Shown: one piece after another, positions 54,611 to 62,181 of the stretch | Layout: each line of letters begins with the position of its first letter | How positions within the stretch are numbered: position 1 is the stretch's first letter | From: CAVVJA01 sp963809815 | GTDB taxonomy: Bacteria; Actinomycetota; Actinomycetes; Mycobacteriales; Jatrophihabitantaceae | Length of the DNA stretch: 64,000 nucleotides | NCBI GenBank assembly: GCA_963809815.1 | Contig: CAWELM010000010.1 | Span: forward strand, 248,001 to 312,000 | Reading direction: 5' to 3' | Program-made: the position numbers and the translations under genes | Notes under the pieces: model-generated | Database searches by the model: none | What the model was told of the DNA's origin: nothing | What the model saw: only the letters and a program-made list of their open reading frames with translations

Positions 54611-56171
54611 ATGCGAGTCACCGGGCTGGGGCACGCCAGCGCGCTGATCGAGACCGCGTACGGCAGCATCCTCACCGATCCTTGGGTCAATCCCGCGTAC
54701 TTCGGATCGTGGTTCCCGTTCCCGGACAACTCCCAGCTGGACTGGGACGAGCTCGGCCGTGCGGACTACCTGTACGTCAGCCACCTGCACCATGACCACT
54801 TCGACCCGGCGAATCTGCGCGACCACGTCGACAAGGGCATCACCGTGCTGCTGCCCGAGTTCCCGACCACCGAACTCGAGGACGGCATTCGGGATCTAGG
54901 TTTTCGGAACATTGTCAAGACCGTGTCCGGCGAGGTGCTCGACCTGGACGGTCTGCAGGTGATGATCCAGTCGTTGACGTCACCCACGGACGGCCCTATC
55001 GGTGACTCGTCGCTGTGGGTATACGACGGCGAGCAACGGCTGCTGAATCAGAACGACGCGCGGCCGGCCAACCTGACTGCATTTCTCGAACTCGGCCCGG
55101 TCGACGCCTACCTGATCCAGTTCTCCGGTGCGATCTGGTTCCCCATGGTGTACGAGCTGCCCAAGCGCGCCAAGCAGGCGCTCGGGTGGCAGAAGCGGGC
55201 ACGGCAGTTCGACCGGACCTTGCGATACATCGAGGAACTCGCAGCCGCCTATGTCTTCCCAACCGCTGGGCCGCCCTGCTTTCTTGACGAGGAGCTGTGG
55301 GGGTTCAACGACATCTTCGGCGACGAGTCGAACATCTTCCCGGATCAGGTCGTCTTTCTCGAGTGGCTGGCCGAACGAGGCCACGGCGAGGGACGGTTGT
55401 TGCTGCCCGGGTCGGTGGCCGACGTCGTAGCAGCCCGGATGCCCGGTCGAGCATCCGATGTCCGACGCCGAGGTGGAGAAACTGTTCGCCGACAAGGCGG
55501 CGTACCTCCGTGACTACCAGGCCCGGGCCCAGCCCGCCGTCGAGGCGGTCAAGGCCACCTGGGCCCACCCCGAAATCGACGTCATCCCGATCCTGCAGGA
55601 GTGGTTCACCCCGCTGTTGGAGGAAGCGGACCACATGGCGGCCGGCATCAATGGCGGAGTCCGGCTCACGGCCGAGGACGCCGAACGCGGCGATATCGAT
55701 TTCATCATCGACTTCGTCGCCCGCGAGCTGCGGCAATACGCAGGGGAGAAGGTGCGGTATCGCTTCCGCACCCGCCGCGCCTACCTCGAACAGCTCGTTC
55801 ACGATCACGAAGTCGACTGGGTCAACAGCCTGTTCTTGTCCTGCCGATTCTCCGCGCAACGCATCGGCCCCTATAACGAATTCATCTACGTCTTCTTCAA
55901 ATGTCTGTCCGAGGAACGGCTCAACTACGCCGAGGGCTGGTTCGCCGAGCAGAATGCCGCTGAAGCCGCCGAATCGATCACGCTCGACGGTTGGGAGGTG
56001 CAGCGGCGGTGCCCGCACCTCAAGGCCGACCTGTCGCGGTTCGGCTCGATCGACGGCGACGTGCTCACGTGCCAGATGCACGGCTGGAAGTGGCGGCTGA
56101 CCGACGGCAAGTGCCTCACGTCTGTCGGCCACAACATCCGCAGCGCCCCAGCCGGCCAGCCGGTGCCCTAG
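54611..56171 (+). CDS. MBL-fold and Rieske [2Fe-2S] domain protein (frameshifted)
   Basis: The first frame reads MRVTGLGHASALIETAYGSILTDPWVNPAYFGSW, the HxHxDH zinc site DYLYVSHLHHDHFDPANL, LLNQNDARPANL and GAIWFPMVYELPKRAKQALG. One extra base in a CCC run at about 55443 shifts the frame; the protein goes on VEHPMSDAEVEKLFADKAAYLRDYQ. It finishes with a Rieske cluster domain containing CPHLKADLSRFG and VLTCQMHGWKW (CxH...CxxH). Repaired length is about 519 residues. The arrangement resembles the CMP-N-acetylneuraminate hydroxylase-like/UlaG-like family, which fuses an MBL fold to a Rieske domain. The substrate is unknown. Confidence 0.87.
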
Positions 56172-56239
56172 CCACGATCAGGAGGCATATACCGCTGCCA
56201 GGGCAACGGAATCTGCATACAAACGGATTGGTCAAGAAG

Positions 56240-56312
56240 TGGGGCCGGTGGGATTCGAACCCACACTGGACGGCACCTAAAACCGTTGCCTCTGCCGTTG
56301 GGCTACGGCCCC
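56240..56312 (-). tRNA. tRNA with anticodon UAG (tRNA-Leu-like, class I shape)
   Basis: A 73-base cloverleaf on the minus strand. The acceptor stem GGGGCCG pairs perfectly with CGGCCCC, with discriminator A73. A three-pair D stem (GCC/GGC), anticodon stem ACGGT/GCCGT with loop TTTAGGT (anticodon UAG after U33, G at 37), a variable loop of five bases (CCAGT) and T stem GTGGG with loop TTCGAAT follow. UAG reads CUA leucine codons and A73 and G37 fit leucine, but bacterial tRNA-Leu normally has a long variable arm. No CCA is encoded. It lies between the MBL-Rieske gene and bcp. Confidence 0.85.
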
Positions 56313-56319
56313 AGGCGGC

Positions 56320-56784
56320 TCACACGGCGAGGTCCTGGCGCAGCTTCGCAACGTGACCGGTGGCCCGGACGTTGTACAGCGCCTCCTGAATCTTGCCGTT
56401 CTCGTCGATGACGAACGTCGAGCGGATCACGCCTGTGACCTTCTTGCCGTACATCGACTTTTCGCCGTACGCGCCGTAGGCCGACAGAACTGATCGGTCG
56501 GGATCGGACAGCAGCGGGAAGGTCAGCGACTCGTTGTCGCGAAACTTCGCGATCTTAGCCGGCGAGTCCGGGGAAATTCCGACGACGGCGAACCCGGCGT
56601 CGTTGAGGTCGGCCAAATTGTCACGGAAGTCGCATGCTTCCTTCGTGCAGCCGGGCGTCGACGCAGCTGGGTAGAAGTAGACGACGACCTTACGGCCCGC
56701 ATAGTCAGAGAGTGACACCTGCTTCCCGTCAGCGTCGGACAGCGTGAACGGGGGAGCGGGGTCGCCGGGAGCAAGACGTGTCAT
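56320..56784 (-). CDS. bcp: Thioredoxin-dependent thiol peroxidase (peroxiredoxin BCP)
   Basis: A protein of 154 residues. PGDPAPPFTLSDADGKQVSLSDYAGRKVVVYFYPAASTPGCTKEACDFRDNLADL contains the peroxidatic cysteine in TPGCT and a second Cys five residues later (CTKEAC), the resolving arrangement of BCP. FVVGISPDSPAKIAKF-type and STFVIDENGKIQEALYNVRATGHV follow. It reduces peroxides with thioredoxin. Neighbouring tRNA and DUF3618 gene match the order around Mycobacterium Rv2521. Confidence 0.95.
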   Translation of the reverse strand: MTRLAPGDPAPPFTLSDADGKQVSLSDYAGRKVVVYFYPAASTPGCTKEACDFRDNLADLNDAGFAVVGISPDSPAKIAKFRDNESLTFPLLSDPDRSVLSAYGAYGEKSMYGKKVTGVIRSTFVIDENGKIQEALYNVRATGHVAKLRQDLAV

Positions 56785-56848
56785 GACCTAGACACTAGAG
56801 CTAGACACTAGGCTCTGCGGCGAGCGGCATCTATGGAAGGAGCCGGGC

Positions 56849-57094
56849 GTGACGGTGCAGCGGTCACCAGAGGAGATCCAGCGCGAGATCGAGCAGGCTC
56901 GTGCGTCGCTCGCGACCACCGTCGACGAGCTGGCGGAGCGCACCAACCCGAAGCGGCTCGCCGATCTCGCGAAGCAGAACCTGATCGCCTGGACGAAAAG
57001 TCCCAAAGGAAAAGCGGTCGTCGGAGGCACGACGCTGCTCGTGACGCTGCTGCTCGCGGCCAGGATCCGGGCCGTGCGCCGCCGGACGCACTGA
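56849..57094 (+). CDS. DUF3618 family small membrane protein
   Basis: A protein of 81 residues from GTG 56849. RSPEEIQREIEQARASLATTVDELAERTNPKRLADLAKQNLIAW is the family's amphipathic helix, followed by KGKAVVGGTTLLVTLLLAARIRAVRRRTH, a single membrane helix with a basic tail. It is divergent from bcp, as in Mycobacterium (Rv2520c/Rv2521). The role is unknown. Confidence 0.88.
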   Translation: MTVQRSPEEIQREIEQARASLATTVDELAERTNPKRLADLAKQNLIAWTKSPKGKAVVGGTTLLVTLLLAARIRAVRRRTH

Positions 57095-57113
57095 CCGCCG
57101 ACTCCTGAACCCG

Positions 57114-57962
57114 GTGCGTGTCGTCCTGCTGTTGTCCTGTCCCGACCAGCCCGGACTCGTCCACGCGGTGGCCGAGTTCGTGCTCACCGTCGGCGGCAAC
57201 ATCCTGCACGCCGAGCAGCACGTCGACACCGAGACCAGCGTCTTCTTCCAGCGGGTCGAGTTCGACACCAGTTCGGATCCACTACCACGGGACGAGGTCG
57301 GAGCGCAGTTCGCCGATGTCGCCAGGCGCTTCGGCATGCGGGTCGACATCCGGTTCGTCGACGATAGGCCCCGCATCGCCGTGCTCGCGTCGCGCGAGGT
57401 GCATTGCCTCGCCGACTTGCTCGCGCGCTGGCGGGCCGGAGAGATCTCAGCCGAGATCGTGGCGGTGATCAGCAATCATCCCGATCACGCGGCCCTGGCT
57501 GAATTCAGTGGGGTGCCGTTCCACTACCTGCCGGTCACCCCGGACACCAAGTCCGAGCAGGAACACCAGATCCGCGCCATCCTGCACGCTAGCGAGGTCG
57601 AGTTGGTGGTGCTCGCTCGGTACATGCAGATTCTTGGGCCGACGCTGCTATCCGCCTACCCAGCGCGGATCATCAACATCCACCATTCGTTCCTGCCGGC
57701 ATTCAGCGGGGCCCGGCCTTACCACCAAGCACAGCAACGAGGCGTCAAGCTGATCGGCGCGACCGCGCATTACGTGACAGCTGACCTGGACGAGGGCCCC
57801 ATCATCGCCCAGGATGTGACGCCGGTGTCCCATCGTGACTCGGTCGCCGACCTCATCCGGAAAGGACGCGACCTGGAAACGGTGGTTCTGGCGCGGGCAG
57901 TGTCCGCCCACGTGGAGCATCGGACGCTGGTGTTCGGGAACAAGACGATCGTGTTCGGCTAG
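57114..57962 (+). CDS. purU: Formyltetrahydrofolate deformylase
   Basis: A protein of 282 residues from GTG 57114. An N-terminal ACT domain (VVLLLSCPDQPGLVHAVAEFVLTVGGNILHAEQHVD) precedes a formyltransferase fold. Its catalytic region IAVLASREVHCLADLLARWRAGEI, AVISNHPDHAALAEFSGVPFHYLPV, INIHHSFLPAFSGARPYHQAQQRGVKLIGATAHYVTADLDEGPII has the HxxxxxD-type catalytic Asn-His-Asp residues. It releases formate from 10-formyl-THF. A formate dehydrogenase lies 3 kb downstream, which could consume the formate. Confidence 0.95.
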   Translation: MRVVLLLSCPDQPGLVHAVAEFVLTVGGNILHAEQHVDTETSVFFQRVEFDTSSDPLPRDEVGAQFADVARRFGMRVDIRFVDDRPRIAVLASREVHCLADLLARWRAGEISAEIVAVISNHPDHAALAEFSGVPFHYLPVTPDTKSEQEHQIRAILHASEVELVVLARYMQILGPTLLSAYPARIINIHHSFLPAFSGARPYHQAQQRGVKLIGATAHYVTADLDEGPIIAQDVTPVSHRDSVADLIRKGRDLETVVLARAVSAHVEHRTLVFGNKTIVFG

Positions 57963-57982
57963 CCGTAGGGTCGTCCTGCCTT

Positions 57983-58810
57983 TCACCAGACGTGGAATCG
58001 CACCTCGTCGCCAGGCCGTAGTTGACCGGCTGCGTCGAGATCGTGGGAATGGACCACCGCGATGACTGGGTAGCCACCCGTCACCGGCGCATCCGGTCCG
58101 AGCAAGATGGGCATGCCACTCATCGGCACTTGCAGAGCGCCGGGCACAGTCGGTTCGCTCGCCAGCTCGACGGTCACCTTCCGCTTCAATGCCGGACCCG
58201 CGAGCCGCACGCCCGCCCGGCTGGATTCCGGCCGTACCGTCCAGACCGAGCTGGTCAGCGCAGTCACGGCTTTGCGTTTGAACCAGTCCGCCCGAGGTCC
58301 GAGGATCACCCGGAGGGCCGGCCGGTGGGCCGGCGCGGCCGCGACCTCTCCGCTCACTCGACCGACGGTCGCTGATCCGGTCGGCACCAAATCTCCCGCC
58401 CGCAGGGCAGCCGGACCGAGTCCGCCAAGCGTGTCTGTGCTGCGGGACCCGAGAACCGCCGGCACCGCAATGCCGCCGCGGACCGCGAGATAGGACCGCA
58501 CGCCGGTGCGCGGCACGCCCAGCGCGAACCGGCTGCCTGCTGGCAACGTGACCGCGACGTCCCACCCGGGACCGCCCGCGCACTCCGCGCCCGTCAGCGC
58601 GACGGTAGTTGGGCTCGGCAGCCGGATGGCGAGACCGCCGAGCGTCACTTCGATCGCGGCCGCCGCCGGGTCGTTGCCGACGAGGCGATTCGCCCGGTCA
58701 AACGCTTCGCGATCCGCCGCTCCGGACCGTCCGACGCCCAGGTGCGCGTAGCCCGGGCGACCCCGGTCTTGGATCGTGGCGAGCGGGCCGGGCGCGATGA
58801 TCTCGATCAT
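57983..58810 (-). CDS. pxpC: 5-oxoprolinase subunit C (biotin-dependent carboxyltransferase family)
   Basis: A protein of 275 residues from ATG 58810 (IEIIAPGPLATIQDRGRPGYAHLGVGRSGAADREAFDRANRLVGNDPAAAAIEVTLGG). GSRFALGVPRTGVRSYLAVRGGI and VLGSRSTDTLGGLGP are family hallmarks. With PxpA and PxpB it forms the ATP-dependent 5-oxoprolinase that returns pyroglutamate to glutamate. The start overlaps the pxpB stop (ATGA). Confidence 0.94.
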   Translation of the reverse strand: MIEIIAPGPLATIQDRGRPGYAHLGVGRSGAADREAFDRANRLVGNDPAAAAIEVTLGGLAIRLPSPTTVALTGAECAGGPGWDVAVTLPAGSRFALGVPRTGVRSYLAVRGGIAVPAVLGSRSTDTLGGLGPAALRAGDLVPTGSATVGRVSGEVAAAPAHRPALRVILGPRADWFKRKAVTALTSSVWTVRPESSRAGVRLAGPALKRKVTVELASEPTVPGALQVPMSGMPILLGPDAPVTGGYPVIAVVHSHDLDAAGQLRPGDEVRFHVW

Positions 58811-59460
58811 GCCGCGACGAACCGGACGACGCGGCCTGGCGTGAGGATGGCCGGGGGGTCGAGATCGGCATCCCACAAGGTGGTGTCGGTGCGACCGAGC
58901 AATCGCCAACCACCAGGGGATTTGCGAGGATAGACAGCGGTGTACTCGCCGGCAATCGCCACCGATCCCGCGGGTACCCGCGTTCGCGGCGTCGCCAGGC
59001 GAGGCAGGTGCAGCGCCGACGGAAGCCCGACCAGATATGCAAACCCCGGAGCGAACCCACAGAACGCGACGGTGTAGGTCGGGTCCTGGTGCTGCGCGAC
59101 GACGGCCTCGACCGAGCAGCCGATCTCGTCGGCGACCGCGGCAAGATCCGCGCCGTCATAGTGAACCGCGACCTGGACCGGCGCCGTCGTCGCTATCGCG
59201 TCCGGCTTCCGAACAGGCAGCGTGACGAGCGCCGCGCGCACGACCGGTCCGCGTACGGCGGCATGGTGCACGAGCAGCGTCCGCGCCGCAGGTACGAGTT
59301 CGCCGACGCCGGCGAGGCCCAGTGCCGCCACATCCGCGCGGAACTCCAGCACGCCAGCGTCCGGCGGCAGCTCGACGAGGGTCGCTCGATCACCACAGGG
59401 CAGCAGCCGTACCCGATGTATCGGCTCGTCCTGAGTACCTCGGGCCACGATCTCGTTCAT
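58807..59460 (-). CDS. pxpB: 5-oxoprolinase subunit B (allophanate hydrolase subunit 1-like)
   Basis: A protein of 217 residues from ATG 59460, whose codon overlaps the pxpA stop. VRLLPCGDRATLVELPPDAGVLEFRADVAAL, VQVAVHYDGADLAAVADEIGCSVEAVVAQHQDPTYTVAFCGFAPGFAYLVGLPSALHLPRLATPRTRVPAGSVAIAGEYTAVYPRKSPGGWRLLGRTD is the complete KipI/AHS1 signature. The longer frame upstream to 59556 lies antisense to pxpA sequence and is not used. Confidence 0.95.
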   Translation of the reverse strand: MNEIVARGTQDEPIHRVRLLPCGDRATLVELPPDAGVLEFRADVAALGLAGVGELVPAARTLLVHHAAVRGPVVRAALVTLPVRKPDAIATTAPVQVAVHYDGADLAAVADEIGCSVEAVVAQHQDPTYTVAFCGFAPGFAYLVGLPSALHLPRLATPRTRVPAGSVAIAGEYTAVYPRKSPGGWRLLGRTDTTLWDADLDPPAILTPGRVVRFVAA

Positions 59461-60215
59461 CTCGCGAACCTCTCGATTGCGATGCCGGCCGCGGTCAGGG
59501 CCGCCCGTACTGCCCGGGCAAGGTCTACCGCGCCGGGCGTGTCTCCGTGGACGCACAACGACCGAGCGGACACCGCTACCGGGCCGCCCTCGACGTCCAT
59601 AACGACACCCTCGAGCGCGATCCGCACACTGCGCGCCACCACCACGTCGGTGTCGGTCAGCACGGCGCCGGCTTCGGATCGCGGGACCAGCCGCCCGTCA
59701 GGGGTGTAGGCGCGATCGGCGAATGCTTCTGCCACGAAGGGCACGGATCGGTCCTCGGCGGCCTGCTGAAGCGCCGAGCCGAACAGCCCGAGCAGCGGCT
59801 GCCCCGGCGCATACCGGGCGACTGCATCGGCGATTGCTTGGGCCACGTGAACGTCGCCCGCCGCCGTGTTGTACAGCGCCCCGTGGGGCTTCACGTAGCA
59901 GACGCGATCACCAGCCGCTCGCGCGAAGGCGTCGAGGGCACCGATCTGGTATCCGATGTCGGCTTGCAGCTCATCGACGTCCATCTCGATCCGTCGCCGC
60001 CCGAATCCGGCCAGATCTCGATAGCCGACCTGCGCGCCGATCGCCACGCCTCGGGCCACCGCCAGGTCACATACCTGGCGCATGGTGCGAGCATCGCCGG
60101 CGTGGAAGCCACAGGCCACGTTGGCGCTGCTGATCACCTCGAGCAGGGCGGCATCATCACCGAGCCGCCACACACCGAAACCCTCACCCAGGTCGGCGTT
60201 CAGGTCGACCACCAT
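59457..60215 (-). CDS. pxpA: 5-oxoprolinase subunit A (LamB/YcsF family)
   Basis: A protein of 252 residues from ATG 60215 (MVVDLNADLGEGFG). An earlier ATG at 60260 would add residues encoded by the half-palindrome. VISSANVACGFHAGDARTMRQVCDLAVARGVAIGAQVGYRDLAGFGRR, YVKPHGALYN and EAFADRAYTPDGRLVPRSEAGAVLTD match. It heads the pxpABC operon; all three genes overlap by four bases. Confidence 0.95.
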   Translation of the reverse strand: MVVDLNADLGEGFGVWRLGDDAALLEVISSANVACGFHAGDARTMRQVCDLAVARGVAIGAQVGYRDLAGFGRRRIEMDVDELQADIGYQIGALDAFARAAGDRVCYVKPHGALYNTAAGDVHVAQAIADAVARYAPGQPLLGLFGSALQQAAEDRSVPFVAEAFADRAYTPDGRLVPRSEAGAVLTDTDVVVARSVRIALEGVVMDVEGGPVAVSARSLCVHGDTPGAVDLARAVRAALTAAGIAIERFAR

Positions 60216-60231
60216 GCCGTCGGACACTAGT

Positions 60232-60263
60232 TCCTGCGGCGACGATGCGCCCAAGATCATCAG
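60232..60263. repeat. Half-copy of the palindromic element (right part)
   Basis: CCTGCGGCGACGATGCGC (60233-60250) followed by CCAAGATCATC (60251-60261) closely resembles the interior and right arm of copy 3 (30089-30118) and copy 1, but there is no matching left arm. It lies between the pxpA start and the NrfD stop. Confidence 0.45.
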
Positions 60264-61307
60264 CGGGGGCTGACGCCGCGGCCTTCCCGGAGCCGTTCCC
60301 GCTGCGGCGCGACCGTGTACTTCGGGTCATCGGCGGACTGTTTTCCGGCGTGGAAGATGCCGAATCGTGTGCAGATCGATCCGCCGAGGAGGGCCGCGCC
60401 CGACGCAATCGACAGTGCGCGACTGCGACGGCTGACCGCCGCGCCCACTCCGCCGACTCCAGTAAGAATCTTTCCCGCGCGCAGCCACGCACCGGCGGCG
60501 CCGGTGCGTAACGGCTCGGCGGCCAGTCCCAGGGACTGTTCCATCGCGTACAGCGTGGCCACGTCGACGATCGCACCGCCGACCGCCATCCGACGCGCGG
60601 GGGCGGCGTCGGCGCGATGAGCACAGATCAGGCCTGCTCCACCTGACGAGGCGGCAGCGGACCCCACGAACACGAATGGCAGCTGGCGGTAGCTCTCGTG
60701 CCAGGTGGGGGTGGCGGTATCGGACAGCAGCACCGCGGTGTACGAAGCGACTGCCGGCGCCATGACGGCCGCGGCCAGTCCGGCCGGCCGCGCCGCTCGA
60801 CGGACGAGACGATCGGCCCACGCGGGCCCGACCCGCGGAAGTTCGGATACCGCTGCGACACCGACCAGCGGACCGTAGCCGGTGAGCAGCCAGACTCCGA
60901 CCGACATGGGGGATGTCGGCTTGGCGACGCGCAACATGTTGATGAACCGCGCAGGTCGGCCTAGGTCGTGTACCAGCGCGGCAAAGCTCGCGACGATCGC
61001 GGCCGAAGCAGTGACTCGGGCCGGGCGGCGCAGGGAGTCGCGGCCGGTCAGGTCGGCGCCGGCAGCGAGGAGAGAGGAGCCCGCTGCCAGGCCGCCGAGG
61101 AACAGGTAACCGGGGATGTCGGAGGCCCAGGGTGCAGACTTGACGACTGGCCGGCCGTAGTACGACGTGAATTCCACGTCCGGGACGACGGTCCGCTCGC
61201 GGCGGCCGCGCCGCGCTCCGCCCTGACCGCGTTGGGCGTTGTCGAATTCCGACGCCGACGCTCGGAGCGTCGCTGCTGGAAGAGCGCCGTCGGGGCGACC
61301 CGTTCAC
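60260..61307 (-). CDS. NrfD-type polysulfide reductase membrane subunit (formate dehydrogenase, frameshifted)
   Basis: The main frame reads VEFTSYYGRPVVKSAPWASDIPGYLFLGGLAAGSSLLAAGADLTGRDSLRR and continues with about eight membrane helices (AAIVASFAALVHDLGRPARFINMLRVAKPTSPMSVGVWLLTGYGPLVGVAAVSEL, VMAPAVASYTAVLLSDTATPTWHESYRQLPFVFVGSAAASSGGAGL, SIASGAALLGGSICTRFGIFHAGKQSADDPKYTV). A frame without a start extends upstream to NGSPDGALPAATLRAS; one extra base in a four-base run at 61292-61295 joins it to GTG 61307, which overlaps the stop of the Fe-S gene (GTGA). Repaired length is about 348 residues. It anchors the dehydrogenase and passes electrons to quinone. Confidence 0.85.
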
Positions 61308-62181
61308 CCGCGGCCCCCCAGGAACGAGGCGACGGCTCCGGCAACCAGAGTCGCTGCGGCCAGACCGGCGCGGCGCCACATTGCCGGCAGATCCCGCGTG
61401 GTCACGACCGGATCCGGCGGCAAGCCGTAGACCTCGGGCTCGTCGAGGAGCAAGAACATGGCGCCGGCACCGCCGATTCCGTCCTCCGGATCGTGACCGT
61501 AGAGCCGGGCATCGGTCGCGCCGTTGGCTTGCAGCGGCGGCAAGTCGAGCTGTCGCCCGCTCGCGCAACTCATCCAGGTCGCCGAATTGGATCGACTCGG
61601 TGGGGCACGCTTGTGCGCAGGCCGGCGTCATTCCGGCTCCGAGCCGGTCGTAGCACAACGTGCACTTCTGAGCCAGTCCGACGTTGGGGGTGTCGGGATC
61701 ACCCGTACGGCGCTCGATAACGCCGAATGGGCAGGCCACGACGCAATAACCGCAACCGTTGCAGACGTCGTCTTGCACGACCACCGTGCCGAACTCGGTT
61801 CGGAACAGCGCGCCGGTCGGGCAAACGTCGAGACACGCAGCGTGCGTGCAGTGCTTGCAGACATCCGACGACATCAGCCAGCGGAACTCACTACCTTCTG
61901 CGCGGTCGGCGCCGTCGCTGGACGGACGCGCGGACGGCAGGCCGAGAAAGGTCGGGCGCTTCTGCTCGATGAATGCGACATGCCGCCAGGTACTCGCGCC
62001 GAGCGCACCGGTGTTGTCGTACGACGTGCCGAGCAGATTCAAGCCATCCTCGGGTATCGCGTTCCATTCCTTGCACGCGACCTCACACGCCTTGCAGCCG
62101 ATACATACCGAAGTATCGGTAAAGAATCCCTTTCGCGGTTCGACAGTCTTGACGGACGGAGGTGATGTCGTGGTCTGTCAT
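61304..62181 (-). CDS. 4Fe-4S ferredoxin subunit of formate dehydrogenase (two frameshifts)
   Basis: Start ATG 62181 lies in the stop of the catalytic subunit gene (ATGA). The sequence reads MTDHDITSV, then (one extra base near 62153) VKTVEPRKGFFTDTSVCIGCKACEVACKEWNAIPEDGLN. It goes on with CKHCTHAACLDVCPTGALF, CNGCGYCVVACPFGVIERR and CTLCYDRLGAGMTPACAQACPTESIQFGDLDELRERA, completing four 4Fe-4S clusters. A second extra base near 61538 moves the tail to LQANGATDARLYGHDPEDG...EVYGLPPDP and a membrane-anchor-like end AGLAAATLVAGAVASFLGG. Repaired length is about 291 residues. It carries electrons from the catalytic subunit to NrfD. Confidence 0.88.

Noticed and set aside
60327..62042. A 571-codon minus-strand open frame crossing two genes
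   Set aside because: It is the Fe-S subunit frame reading on, after a frameshift, into Arg-rich sequence antisense or out of frame with NrfD. Motifs continue in other frames.
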